DNA of 64,000 bases from Lentinula raphanica (taxonomy: Eukaryota; Basidiomycota; Agaricomycetes; Agaricales; Omphalotaceae), in contig JANVFP010000016.1 of the NCBI GenBank assembly GCA_027919835.1, positions 620,001 to 684,000 of the forward strand, given 5' to 3'. This document shows positions 20,762 to 34,037 of this stretch, piece by piece. The first letter of the stretch is position 1. Each line of letters opens with the position of its first letter. The notes under the pieces are model-generated. The model made no database searches. It had not been told where the DNA came from and was given only the letters and a program-made list of their open reading frames with translations. Position numbers and translations under genes: made by a program.

Positions 20762-23700
20762 ATGGACAAGGCCATCATTGCACCAAACAACCCAGAGTGG
20801 TGCAGCACTAGGAAGAGGACACGCCACCATCCGGTGCTAAGAGCTGCTCTCGCTCTCGGGCTGTTGGTCGTCTGTGGTTATGGAGGGCTCTTCACGGACT
20901 TCCAATTGACTCGTTCGAAGACCTCTTCCGCCAAGATACCCATCAACGCGCAACAAATCCTCCAGAAATGCGCCAACCTCAATGTTATCCCTGGCCCACC
21001 TCCCGACTTTTATTCCCGAACGGAATCCGATCGTTATGTGCCCAAAACTCGACCAACGTTGATTAAGAATGCTACAATATGGACTGGGAATGTGGATGGG
21101 TTGGAGGTTGTTCTGGGTGATTTGTTGTTGGATAGAGGAATCATACAAGCGGTGGGGCAGGTGCCCGTCAACGTATTGAACGCGTACGAACATGGCGTGC
21201 TTGAGGTTGTAGACGCACACGGCTCTTGGGTCTCTCCAGGGTGAGTCTCGAGCTTACTATTTCCTGATTGTTGTATATCCAACGTTGTTCACAGGATCGT
21301 CGACTTGCATTCTCATCTCGGAGACTACTCTTCCCCAAAGCTCCAAGGTTCCGATGACACCAACTCAAGGAAAGGTCTTGTTCAACCCTGGCTCCGCTCA
21401 CTCGATTCACTCAACACACACGACGATGCCTATCAGCTCTCCATAGCTGGAGGAGTCACCACAGCTGTTATTCTCCCTGGTTCAGCCAATGCTATTGGTG
21501 AGTAACCTCACCCTGCGTCCCGTGGGTTCCGACGCATAATGTTTCGACTAGGTGGACAAGCGTTCGTGGTTAAGCTTCGCCCCACGGAAGAGCGTTCCCC
21601 GTCATCCATGCTCCTCGAACCTCCGTTCACCTTTAACGGATCAGGGATTGAGGAGGTCCAGCCTCCACGATGGAGACAGTTGAAGTACGTCCTGTGTTTC
21701 TGTGTCCCGCTCTTTTTTTCTTCTCAACTGATTGCTGTACAGACAAGCATGCGGTAAGCCGCTTCCACGATACTCCCCATTGTTACTTTGAGCTTGATTC
21801 GTGAAACTTTAGGCGAGAATCCTAGTGAGTCCTCATACGCAACCTCTCGCGGTCACATGCTGACGTGTCGCTTCTTGCAGGTCGTTTCTATTCTGGGACG
21901 CGAAGTGAGTCTGGTGTGTTTGGCATCGCCGACTTGGGTTTGATGATTGTGAATATCAGTGGACACCATCTGGGCTTACCGGCAAGGGTAAATAAGATCT
22001 GAGAACCCTATGTTCAAGTTTGACTCTTCTGTTGAAGATATGAAGAAGCCAGGAAACTGAAAGTCAAACAGGACGCGTATTGTGAAAAGGTTAGTCGATC
22101 GTATTTTTGCTAGACGATACCAGCCACTGATGCATGTGTTGCTTTCCAGGCTGCAGCTGGTCAATGGAACGCCCTCGGTGATTTTCCTGACGACTTGAAA
22201 TGGGAGGCTTTGGTTGATGTCCTCAGAGGAAAAGTCAAAGTGAGTTTGAGGATTGCGTCGTCGAAGCTTGTCAACATCTAGCTCACTTTTGATCTTTCTT
22301 CAGATACAAAACCATTGTTATGAAGCTGTCGATCTGGACGGGATCGTGCGCTTGACCAATGAATTCAAGTTTCCAAGTACGCAGTGAATTTTTAGAGTTA
22401 TCGAAATATCTTCTCACCTTTTGCTGCCAATTTCCAGTTGCCGCCTTCCATCATGCCCACGAAACATATCTGGTCCCAGAACTACTCAAGAAAGCGTACG
22501 GTAAGTTAAATAGACGTGGTACGATCATTCATGTGTCGGTTGATATCGCTTGCTCAGGCCATACTCCCGCTGTCGCACTGTTTGCAACCGCCGCTCGATA
22601 CAAACGAGAATCATACCGAGGGTCCGAATTTGCACCTCGTATATTGGCTGATCAGGGTATTGAAGTCGTGATGAAGGCAAGTTGTGGATTAACATTTCAT
22701 CGTTCGAAATTCATACTGACTACTCTCGCCTCTCTCTCTTTGTAGAGTGATCACCCGGTTCTCAATTCGCGTTTCCTGGTGGTACGTGTCAAAAGTGACC
22801 GAAATATGACTTACTGACGCGTTCTCAAGTATGAAGCCCAACAAGCACATTATTATGGTCTTGCCGCGAATCTTGCACTGGCTTCTGTCACTTCAACTCC
22901 GGCGAAGATAATGGGCCAGGAGCACCGTATCGGATACGTTCGTAAAGGTACTGTGTAGGAATCCCTGGTCAATATCACCACTTACCCTATTTTTCCTCGT
23001 ACAGGTTATGATGCCGACGTTGTAATATGGGACAGCCATCCCTTAGCTCTCGGCGCAACTCCAAAACAAGTCTTCATCGACGGTGTAGCTCAACTCAAGC
23101 ATCCATTCGTTGTGCCCAAATCCGAAGCCTTACAACACGTTCCCGATACTCCGGATTTCGAGGAGGAAACCAAAGCTGCGCTTGAATATGACGGACTGCC
23201 TCCGCTCGAGCCTAAGGAGTCAGTCTCGGAGACTGTGATATTCGAGAACTTTGATTCTTTATTCTTGGACTTGGGAGATGGTGTCGAACAGATTTTTACC
23301 TCGAATGGGCATGATGGGGAACCGCAGATTGCGATTGTACAGAATGGGAAATTGGGTTGTGTTGGAACGGCTGGGAGGTGCCCTTCCGCAGATTTGGGTG
23401 TGGATCAACGGATTGTTGATTTACATGGGGGTTCTTTAGCGTGCGTATATCGTTGAATTATCGTGGTCGAAAGCTTTCTGATATCTCTTTTTACCTTTCT
23501 CAGACCTGGTCTAGTCAGTTACGGAAGTCCCCTCGGCCTGGTCCATATCTTAGGCGAAGAAACCACGCAAGACGGAGAAGTCTTCGATGGACTCACCACC
23601 AAAATTCCGGGTATCCTAGGCGGAGGAGATTCCGCTGTCATCCGAGCAGTGGATGGGTTACAGTTCACAACGAGAGACGCACTCTTAGCTCACCGGAGCG

Positions 23701-24692
23701 GTGTGAGTATCGGAGTCACCGCGCCGTGTTCCTCTTCTGGAGTTCTGGCTGGTTTGAGCACGGCGTTTAGTACTGGTGCGGCTCACAAGTTGGTGAAAGG
23801 AGCGGTGGTTAAAGATGAAGCGGCGCTTCATGTTTCGCTGTCTCCGTCCTTTTCTGCTAGTGTGAGTACGCAGATTGCGATGCTGAGAACGATGCTCGAT
23901 GGTGGAGCAAGAGGTGAGCTTGGGGTCCAGGTAGCGAAGGTGTTGGAGGTTCGTGACTCGCGTTATGTGGTGTAAGGTCTTTCTGGGCTAACTTGAACAA
24001 CTTTTTCTTCTACAGGGCAAAATGCCGTTGGTTATCGGAGTCCATAGTGCAGATATCATGGCGTCCTTGATCCAGCTAAAGTCCGAGATCGAGAGAACAA
24101 CTGGATCTATAATCAAGATGACATTCGCGGGAGGATCTGAAGCACACTTGCTCGCCAAAGAGATTGCTGCCGCAAATGTCGGTGTTATAATCGCACCGGC
24201 TCGGTCGTTCCCGTTCTTTTGGGATATGCGCAGAATGTGAGTCCGGACTCTCTGTTGTCCGTCATAGTGCGTTAACCAGGTTGTGTATCTCTACTATCTA
24301 GTTTACCCGGTCCACCATTAACTCAGCATAGCGCCGTTTCTGCGTTGCTGCTCAACAACGTCACTGTCGGTGTCGGTGTCAACTTTGACGAGTCATGGGC
24401 TGTGAGGAATACAAGGTTCGATGTGAGCTGGGTGAGTCGGTTTACATCTCCTTCAGCCCTGTAGTTCCACGTTCCTAACACTAGTGGATAGGCTGCCCTG
24501 CAAGCCGGAGGTGAGATATCTAAAGCAGAAGCGATTTCATTGGCTTCTTCGAATCTGGAGAAGCTGCTAGGGTTGAGCCCTGGAACAGTGGCTTCGAATT
24601 TGGTTGCGACGAGCGGTGGGACTATCTTGGATGTAGAGTCGAAAGTGGTGGCTGTTGCGTCTGCGAAGCGAGGTGTGGTAGATCTATTCTAG
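20762..24692 (+). CDS. Membrane-anchored double-domain amidohydrolase, copy 1
   Basis: A many-exon gene of roughly 900 residues. The ATG at 20762 matches the start of copy 2; it gives a short cytoplasmic head and one hydrophobic anchor (LRAALALGLLVVCGYGGLF). Domain 1 is an imidazolonepropionase-like amidohydrolase: LIKNATIWTG, the metal ligand motif GIVDLHSHLGD, IQNHCYEAVDLD, FHHAHETYLVP and the Asp in VVMKSDHP. The second half repeats the fold (IAIVQNGKLGCVGTAG ... HGGSLAPGLVSYGSPLG), but the HxH is missing there, so it is probably inactive. Several exons are tiny (21743-21753 is 11 bases, 21813-21824 is 12). The product probably faces the ER lumen or outside; substrate unknown. Confidence 0.82.
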
Positions 24693-25181
24693 ATAGTATT
24701 TTGTATGTGCCATGCACTTCTCAGACGAGTATGTGAGTGTGCTCGAGGAAAAAACGACGAAGTCCAAACGTGTATAGAGACCCGGCAGGCATGCCGCATT
24801 GTGCTGCTCAGTCTCTTACTCACCTTGGTGATTCAGAAAAATTTCTCCCCGAGTTGAAACGGTACAACGCTTTGGGCTGATACGTCTAGGATTCGAGTAT
24901 GTCTTTCTCCTCGACTTCAACGTGTTCTTCAGCTTATTCCCGTAGTAGAGATCAAATACTGTTTATATGTTCACAGTTCCTGTCGCGAAAATTGAAATGC
25001 ATTACAACTTGGGTCGGAGGAGCTCAACGACGACGACGTTCTACGACACTTCAATTCGCCCGCATTAGCTCAAGTTTCGTTCATCAAGGCCCAACACTCT
25101 TCCTCTTCCTGGCTGTGGGAGAATCCGAAAGATAATATATATTCGCTCTTATAATTCGCAGGGCTTATCTTGAAATCGACC
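24693..25181. other. Intergenic region between amidohydrolase copies
   Basis: The promoter region of copy 2 contains AT-rich TATA-like stretches near 25134-25142 and 25148. Nothing coding is supported. Confidence 0.45.
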
Positions 25182-28100
25182 ACGATGGAGAAGCTCACGA
25201 TCCTCCCTCGCGTACATGAACGACCTCACAGACGATATCAGCATCCTCTGCTAAGGGTAGCTCTGGTGCTAGGCTTGATCATCGTATCTGGTTATGCAGG
25301 ACTTCTCATGGCTTTCCAAGCTCCTAATTCGAGGACTTCTTGTCCCAAAGTACCCATTGACGCACAACAGATCGTTGATAAATGCGCAAATCTGGATATC
25401 CAACCTAGCCCACCGGCAGATTTTTATACTCGCAAGCAATCTGACCGTTACGTCCCCGGAACTAAACCAGTGTTGATTAAGAATGCCTCTATCTGGACGG
25501 GAAATGTGGATGGAGTCGAGGTTGTGTTGGGTGACTTGTTTCTCGACAAAGGAATCATCAGAGCAGTCGGTGAAGTGCCTGTCCATATGCTCGACGACCT
25601 TCACCATGTCACAGTCATTGATGCGAATCGTTCCTGGGTCACACCTGGGTGAGTCTCCGTCAGCAATCTTTGTGGTCGACGTGCAAGCTGACAGAAATGA
25701 TAGCATCGTAGATTTGCATTCTCATCTTGGAGATCAATCTTCCCCAAAGTTGAGCGGCGCAGCGGATACGAACTCTCGAAAAGGCCTCGTCCAACCATGG
25801 CTTCGTTCCCTTGACGGTTTGAACACCCACGACGATGCTTATATGCTTTCCATATCTGGTGGAGTGACCACAGCGAATGTTCTTCCTGGTTCAGCGAACG
25901 CTATAGGTGAGCTCTCACTTGATAGTTTGTATTCGAAAAACCTCATTCGAGCAGGCGGCCAGGCTTTTGTTATCAAACTTCGTCCGACAGCGGAACGTTC
26001 TCCATCCTCTATGCTCCTTGAGCCTCCGTTCACGTTCAACGGTTCAGGAATCGAGGAAGTGCAGCCTCCGAGATGGAGACAGCTGAAGTGAGTCCTCGTC
26101 CGTAATCCCTTGCCAGATTCTAACACTCAAGTCGGTTTCTAAGGCAAGCTTGTGGTAAGCGTTTATTCTGATCTCAATTGAGTTGAATGGAATATGCATA
26201 TGCAATGCAACTTGTTAACAGGCGAAAATCCCAGTATGTTTTTCATTGAAACTTGTTATGCTTACACGGAAATGACATGGCGCACTTCACCCAGGTCGTG
26301 TCTACTCGGGTACACGGAGTGAGTCTGTTACGCTTCCAAGCCTAGGTACTAATCGTAAATCGTTGTGCTACTCCCCCAGTGGACACAATCTGGGCCTACC
26401 GTCAAGGGTGAATATCTTTGAGTATATTAGCTGATCTATGAGAGAGAGTTGATTAACCCTCAGATACGAAGAAGCCAGGAAACTCAAAACCAAACAAGAT
26501 GCATACTGTGCGAAAGTCAGTAGTTCTTTAGGTGTTTGTCGAGGCAAATTAACTTGATGATTTTCATTGATGAAACGATGAAACTAGGCATTAACAGGAC
26601 AATGGGAGGGTCTTGGTGATTTTCCTCAAGACCTCCAGTGGGAAGCTTTGGTTGATGTTTTGAGAGGGAAAGTCAAGGTGAGATTATTGCCATTGTCATT
26701 CGTATCATGCATACAGTCAGGAAATCAACTCTCTTGCTTGTCATGAAGATCCAAAACCACTGCTATGAAGCCGTCGACTTGGACGGAATCGTTCGTCTGA
26801 CTAATGAGTTCAAATTCCCAAGTACGAGCTTTTCATATGGAGTAAATTTGGTTAAATGTGGCTCAACCATCCCCATGTCTATCCCAGTTGCTGCCTTCCA
26901 TCACGCACATGAAGCCTACCTGGTACCTGATCTACTGAAGAAAGCTTATGGTAAGCACAATCTTGACTCTTGAGGATCCTCTCTCTCTCTCTACATGCGG
27001 TCTAACATGTACTTCATCAGGTCAAACGCCAGCTATAGCAATGTTCGCTACAAAGGCCCGTTACAAACGCGAATCGTACCGAGGCTCAGAATTCGCACCT
27101 CGTATCTTGGCCGATAATGGGATTCGGGTCGTCATGAAGGTGTGTAACATATATTGAAGCATGTTTTCTTTCCTACATATGTAAAAGGGCTCACATATTG
27201 CCAATGCCAGAGTGATCACCCTGTTATCGATTCACGTTTTCTAATGGTACGCAACCCACCTTGGTCTGCTCAAGATTCAGGACTTATGAACAGATAATCG
27301 TTATAACTTCAATAAGCATGAAGCGCAACAAGCACATTACTATGGCCTACCTGACAACCTCGCCTTATCTTCCGTCACTTCAACTCCAGCGCAGGTAATG
27401 GGACAAGGACACCGCATCGGTTTCATTCGTATCGGTACAGTGTCACAACCACGAACTTTGACGTGTATTGAATGTTATTGTCAGGATACGATGCAGATGT
27501 AGTGTTATGGGACAGTCATCCCTTAGCCATCGGTGCTACTCCGAAGCAAGTTTTCATCGACGGAATCGCACAACTACAAAACCCAACTGTCATATCCAAG
27601 CCCGAAGCACTACAACATGCTCCAATGACTCCAGATTTCGAAGAAGAGACAGAAGCTGCGCTCAAATATGACGGTCTACCACCCCTTGAGCCCAGAGAAT
27701 CAATCTCGAGTGCTGTTGTCTTCCACAACTTCAGTTCGCTGTTCTTGTACAACGAAGATCACGTAGAACAGGTCTTCGCTGCGGAAACCTACGTGGGCCC
27801 GCCACAGATTGCTGTCATGCAAAATGGTAGACTCAGTTGCGTTGGGTCTTCCGAGGCATGCTCGATGAACCTGGATATGAACACTCGTACCATTGATCTA
27901 CGTGGCGGATCTATAGCGTGAGCCTCGTTATCGCTGCGTCAGTCTAAAACATGCTGAGTCTGTTCTAGTCCTGGTCTACTCACTTATGGGAGCCGCCTTG
28001 GCCTGGTACATATTGCTGGGGAAGCCTCCACTCAAGACGGCGAACTTCCTAATGATCTGAAAGACGAAACACCCAGCATATTAGATGATGGTGTGGTCAT

Positions 28101-29153
28101 CCGAGCTTTAGATGGCTTACAATTCACCAGCAGGGATGCCCTTCTGGCTTACCGCAACGGTGTGACCGGGGCCATCACCGCACCGGATTCCTCCGGCGTC
28201 TTGGCGGGCCTGAGCACGGCGTTCGACACAGGCGCGGGCCATAAGCTCATCAAAGGAGCAGTGATGCAGGCTGAGGTGGCTCTGCATGTCTCGTTCTCGT
28301 TGTCATCTCCTGTCAGCGTTAGCACACAGATTGCTAGGCTTAGGACGTTGTTGATTGGTAAAACAAAAGGTGATATTGGCGTACAGATTAAGAAGGTTCT
28401 CGAGGTATGTGGTTTCTGCATGATGATGAAAGAGACGTTGACACAAGTCTTGGATCATATTATGCATTATGCAGGGCAAAATGCCGCTTGTCATCAATGT
28501 CCATAACGCAGACATCATGGCTTCGTTGATTCAGCTCAAGACTGAAGTTGAAGAGCAAACGGGACATGCCATTCGGATGACCTTTTCTGGCGCGTCTGAA
28601 GCCCATTTGTTGGCGAAAGAGATTGGTGCTGCAGGTGTCGGTGTCATTGTGGCACCGACTAGGCCGTTCCCGTCTTTCTGGGAGATGCGTAGAATGTGAG
28701 CGATGGATGGCTTGATCGTTCGAGTCTGGTGTATCTCTTTGTGGTCTCATCCTATTCTCATAGTTTACCTGGCCCACCCCTAACTCAACAAAGCGCTATA
28801 TCAACCTTGTTGAACCACAACGTCACGGTAGGCATCGGTGTTGAATCTGACGGAGGATGGGCCTCGAGGCACACAAGATTCAATCTTCATTGGGTGAGTC
28901 CATCTACAGTGTATTATTATCATGAAGATAATGCGGATGTGCTTCGTGTATATAACAGGCTGCGATGGAAGCTGGAATCACAAAGGCGGAAGCTATGACA
29001 TTAGCTTCTTCGAATTTGGAGAAATTGCTAGGACTCACTTCTGGAACAGCATCCCTGAATCTTGTTGCGACTACAGACGGGACTATTCTTGATTTCGAGT
29101 CCAAGGCGGTGGCCGTGGCATCTAGCAAGCGAGGTGTGGTGGATCTATTCTGA
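25182..29153 (+). CDS. Membrane-anchored double-domain amidohydrolase, copy 2
   Basis: A tandem paralogue of 20762-24692 with the same exon plan, including the tiny exons. The ATG at 25182 is followed by a basic head and an anchor (LLRVALVLGLIIVSGYAGLL). Domain 1 keeps GIVDLHSHLGD, IQNHCYEAVDLD, FHHAHEAYLVP and VVMKSDHP; domain 2 again lacks HxH (LTYGSRLGLVHI). Most residues match copy 1. Differences concentrate in linkers and in the signal-anchor region. The C-terminal sequence VAVASSKRGVVDLF is shared. The stop is the TGA at 29151-29153. The function is presumed hydrolysis of a C-N bond outside the cytosol, inferred from the family and topology. Confidence 0.82.
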
Positions 29154-29598
29154 CTTATAGCCCGAGGCACTTGTATACTCGTGCGTAAAACAATAACAGA
29201 GTCAGTTGTGCTATAGGGATATCACTGCTTCGGATCTTGGGCCTTAACTCTCATCGCGCATCCTTTATTGGTGCTATCAAATCCAAGAAGTTTCGAAGAG
29301 CTCATAAACCAACAATACTCACAGTCTGGATTCCCATAATAACTTAGAGTATCAGGTGCATTCCAAGCGAAGCTCCCTATGAGAGCTTGTATCGTCATAA
29401 GGAAAGCCCTGCGTGGGGTAAAAATTACTCGTGAGTCGTAGCAGTCCAAACTTCATACAGTGGCATAATTCATGAATCCTGGTCATCCGCGTCACTTAGG
29501 TACGTCTAAACTGCTTCTGCTTCTGGTTGCGGGAACATGCGGGAGCGTGTCTGCTCTTATAATGAATCCAGTGCACTGCTGTAGTTTCGTCAACTACA
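29154..29598. other. Intergenic region before the GMC gene
   Basis: About 445 bases containing the amidohydrolase 3' end and the GMC promoter. No gene or clear element is seen. Confidence 0.45.
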
Positions 29599-32107
29599 AT
29601 GAGACAAGCCGCACTCATCTTTATCTTGAGATGCCTCCCTCTCTTCTTCACTCTTCTAGGACTTGCTGATTGTACAGTCATCACCAACGATACCGCCAGC
29701 CTCGTTAATTCATCATTCGAATACATCGTCATTGGCGGCGGAACAACTGCATTAGCCGTCGCCAATCGTCTTGCTGTGAACCACTCTGTCTTGGTGGTCG
29801 AACGGGGACCAGACTTGGTCAATAATGAAGCGATCAACGATCCCTTCACAACGTTCGGAACGTGAGTAGTATTCCCATTCCTATGTCTTCTCCCGAATGC
29901 TTAGGTTGATTGTCGCCCCCTGTCTGGGTTAACAGGCCATCTCCGTGTCATTTCCAAATACAGCTTGCTCCGCAGATGGGCTTCAATGGAAGCCGAATGA
30001 TTCCTATGACCTAGTCCGTTGTCCTATTGCACCATTTGAATGACTTCTCACAGTGGACATTTGCAGCGGGAGCTGTTTGGGAGGAAGCTCTTCTATCAAC
30101 ACGATGATCGGTTCAAGACCAACCTACGCTGGAATGACTGCAGTCGAAGCACTTGGAAACCCCGGTTGGGGGTGGAATGAATTTCTTCCGTCAGCTCAAA
30201 GTGATCATCTCCCCGCGTTGACCTCCTCTTATAGCCATTTTCAGATTCATGCAAAAATCCGAGATTTTCCATCCTCCTAACCCCACGCAGCATGCCGAAG
30301 GTGCAAACTTCCTAGCAGTAGTCCATGGATTTGACGGTCCTGTTGGAGTTTCGTTTGCCCAGCCTTTGGTCGCACCGACACTTCAAGATGCCGCAAAAAA
30401 CACAACAAACACAGTCTTTGAGGGCGCAGTAGCCTTGAGCCCCGATATGGGAGACGGTTTTTCTGGAGGTCAGTAGCAAATGAACTGGCACGACCAACTC
30501 GCAGAGAGTTTGATGCTTCTTTCTATCATTGCAGGACATTACTCCAGCTATTACCATCACATTCACTTCAACAAAACTCTGCAAATGGATCGACGGTCTT
30601 CTTCCGCTTGGTCTTATTTATATCCTCAAACTGAACAGAGAGCGGGACTGACGGTTCTTGTTGGACATCGAATAAACACCATATCGACCTCAGGCCCCTC
30701 AGAAGCTGGGGAAAACATCACTGTCACCGGCGTGCTGGTGGAACCCACTGGGGGAGGGTCATCGTCAGCGTTCAACGCTTCGAGGGAGGTAGTCCTCTCT
30801 GCTGGAGCATTATATGTGAGTTAATCATCCATCTACTTGCACTGATCATTTCATCTCCCTCAAAGTCACCTGCGATTCTACAACGTAGTGGGATCGGAAA
30901 TGCTACGTACGGTGCTGCTGCCTTGTCAATCTACTCGTGTTTGATGTTTCTCTAGATTCTTGCAAAGTCTAGGCGTTGAACCAGTCCTCGACCTTCCTGG
31001 TGTAGGTGCAAAGTAAGGAACATTTCAATAACCTCCTTCGTGTCAGTATTGATTGTTTGCATGAAAAGCTTCCAGGATCAGATCCTTCTTACGAATGTTT
31101 CCTTCCCTATTGCACCTTCTGCAAACATCACTAACATTACTGGAGGAGGGGAAGTGCTTTTGGCAGTGGTTGTGGCACACCCCACGGCAATAGATACACT
31201 TGGTCCGAACGGTCAGTTGGAGTAGGCTAGACCAGCTTCGACAGTGTCTGAACAATCCTCGTTACCTCAGGTACTTCCGCAATGAACGCAATGCTCCGGA
31301 ATATCAGCGCCGAACAAGCTCTTTCAACTGGCGGAATTGTGGGATCCAATACACTGACTACTCAAGCTGCTCTCACAGCCGATGCATACGAAATCGATCG
31401 TACGTCGTTCCCTCATTCCCATTTCAGCTCTCGGAACCTATGCTGACCTCCATGGTGACACATTTCAGATCCTCTCATAGAGATATTCTACACACCTGGT
31501 CCCACAGCGATCAACGTCTGGGCTCAATCGGTTCTCCCGCTCTCGAGAGGGACCATCCGCATCAACAGTACCGATCCCTCCGTGGATCCGATCGCAGACG
31601 CGCAATATCTCACTACGGAAGTCGACATGGTCGTCGCTGTCGCCGCTGCCCGGAAAGTGTCTAGCATCGCGGTGACACCGCCTTTCAGTGATTTGTTGGT
31701 AGAGAACGCTCTGGCGGAGGCGGGTGTACCGCAGGTGGGTGCCACGGATGAAGAAGTAAGCCAGTGGGTTCTTTCTACGTGAGTCAATCGTTCGAAGGAT
31801 TCAATCATTGCACCAGTCTTGACGTATCGTTAGGTATACACCTGGTACACACCCAATTGGAAGCAATTCGATGATGCCGAGGGAGCTTGGAGGTGTTGTT
31901 TCTCCTGAGCTTCTTGTATACGGTGCGGCATTTTCCCTTGCCTCCTTGATTCATCCTATTCACGATCCAAAAGGTACGACGAACCTTCGTATAGCAGACG
32001 CATCCATCGTCCCGTTGAGCGTCTTCCCGCATACGACATTAGGACTATACGGAGTAGCAGAAAAAGCCGCAGATATGATCCTGCAAACTGCAACAGAGAA
32101 CTTGTGA
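29599..32107 (+). CDS. Secreted GMC-family oxidoreductase (aryl-alcohol-oxidase-like)
   Basis: The N-terminal signal peptide (LIFILRCLPLFFTLLGLADC) is followed by the FAD motif YIVIGGGTTALAVANRL. Further markers are GSCLGGSSSIN (GMC signature 1), REVVLSAGALYSPAILQRSGIG (signature 2), the catalytic His in THPIGSNSMMP and the second His in VFPHTTLGLYGVAEKAADMI. Splicing into the GSCLGG exon works only with GTCCGT as donor and the AG at about 30065, which keeps frame; the nearer AG at about 30052 would not. An intron also removes an apparent insertion at about 31923-31974. Such enzymes oxidise aryl or other alcohols and release hydrogen peroxide, as in lignin decay; the precise substrate is open. 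Confidence 0.85.
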
Positions 32108-32143
32108 TGAAATGTATATATGTACAATGTAGATCGGCAAGAA

Positions 32144-33857
32144 TCACAAGGAAGCGAACGGTGTAGCTCTATCAGCTAGCCTCGGAAACGCATTGGTCAT
32201 TGCGAGAACGACCATTTGCTTTTCGTGGCTGATGTAGCCTCTCATGAAACCTTTGTATATCATATTTGCTACCAAGCACTCTGCTTCTTCTTGATCAACG
32301 TCCATACCGGATAGTCGCAGAGAGCAATGAAACATGGATATTGGAATGCGAGTATTTTTGTCAGATACGAGCCAGCTGGTGGAAGAGAGGACATGGCAAG
32401 AGTTAGACATTTGAAATCAGTAGATTGGATCGAATTGGGACGTACACTCGACGGAACAGTCCCCTCATGCATAGCTCTCGTGCTCTTTCCACTGTAAGCA
32501 TCAAGTTGAGATCGACCAGTTTTGATTCCCATCGTTCTAGTGCTCGATCGAATGCGGCGATGTCGCCTATGCGGATTGCGTTCACGAATGGAGTGAACAT
32601 TTCCGAGAGGACTGGAAATCTGTTCATCAATTCTTCTGAAGGTAAATGTCCTCGGAGAAGTCGTAGAGGAAGAAGATATGCTAGGATGCGTCTAAATTGA
32701 ACTGTCAGATGAAATCACCATGCGAGAAAAAATGTATCTACTCTTGATTTGCGTGTGCTTCTAAATGACAGTTGTAGAACGCGAGCGTAAGCTCTTGTTC
32801 TGCCTAAATGTCACTATTCAGCTACCATTCAACAATACGGAGAGTGACAACAAACTTTTGCGTGTTCTTCATTGAGAAAATGTATCATTCCAAGATAGTA
32901 TCGGAATGTGACCTGAATAGAAGGTATGAGATCAAGCATTTGCAAAAGATGTAAATGTGGTATACTTGGTGTGAACGAGGATACTGTGATAGTGCTGGGA
33001 TGTCGCGATTCGCTTCTAGGGCTCGCAGAATGTTTTTCGAAAGGGATATTTTTCTCAACTGTCGCATCATGAGTGGAAGCCAGTGAAAAGCACGTAAGCA
33101 TACGCACTCGAAAGTAACTCTTCAGAACTAGCCCAACAACGTAGTACACGCCCCATTTTCGGGATTGATCTGGTGGTGACTGTCTGAATAAACGGAGGTC
33201 AGGAATTATATGTAGTAAAAGTAGTACCAAGCGCACCTGTCGGTGATGCAGTTCCCAAACGCACTCGCTATCTTTCTTGCTGCATCTTCCATGCAATCAC
33301 TATTCTCTCCATTGTATTTTGCCTGAAAGTCTGCCTGGAACCCACATAAGGAGAGGTTTAGAGCATGGATGATTCAAACATACATCAAACGCAAGATCCC
33401 GCAAATCTCGAAGGATTGAAAACAGTGCCGGGAGAGTCCATCCCCGGTTTTCCGTGAAGAATCGCAAGAAGGAGCTGCGGAAGAATGACACTGAACGATT
33501 TCCTTGGTACGAAACGCCACGATACCTACTCACAGCACCAAAGCCGAATGTTCCTTGTATGCGTCCAAAGATCTTCGCTTGGCCACACACGAGCAAGTTA
33601 AGACATATTTGATCGCAATATCGTCCCAAGGGCTAATTATTGCACCTTTGTACGATCTTTCAAGGAGTTCTTGCTGGGATTGACTTAAGTGTGAAAGGAA
33701 AGCGTTTGATTATTAGACTTACAGTTGCATTTGACCGAAATTCCTTCACTAGTGATTTTCCGTGAGGACTGGTTGGGCGGAGAAGATAGGCTAGGTTTGG
33801 TCCATTCTCTGCAATGAGAGCATCGTTGATTTGGGACAAGAAAGTTGTGAAGTCCAT
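32144..33857 (-). CDS. CSN12-like PCI-domain protein
   Basis: A multi-exon gene from the ATG at 33857 (MDFTTFLSQINDALIAEN). Markers of the CSN12/Thp1/PCID2 family in order: WTLPALFSILRDLRDLAFD, QSRKWGVYYVVGLVLKSYFR, the VTFRYYLGMIHFLNEEHAK motif, AEQELTLAFYNCH, and the C-terminal PCI winged helix, ending ECLVANMIYKGFMRGYISHEKQMVVL. Family members work with the COP9 signalosome or with TREX-2 in mRNA export. Exon edges in the middle are approximate. It is convergent with the GMC gene, with only 36 bases between the two stop codons, and divergent from the thioredoxin-fold gene. Confidence 0.82.
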
Positions 33858-34037
33858 GGTTGGAGCAAGAGAGAGGAAGAGACGACTCCGAGTCGCGATA
33901 GTGGGGAATCAAAAAGTTTAGAAGCACGTGCGCATACTGGCGCTTAGATCTCAAAAAGGAAATCATGAATGCCGTACGCGCTGACTCGATGTTCGACCAT
34001 TCTTTGTCCTTCTCTCTAAACCACAACATCATCCGCA
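33858..34037. promoter_or_regulatory. Shared divergent promoter, CSN12-like and thioredoxin-fold genes
   Basis: Only 180 bases separate the two start codons, so the genes most likely share a bidirectional promoter. No clear TATA box is seen. Confidence 0.5.

Noticed and set aside
30053..30280. GMC gene as a pseudogene broken by a frame shift at the GSCLGG exon
   Set aside because: Using the next AG (about 30065) as acceptor and GTCCGT as donor restores the frame, so no break is required.
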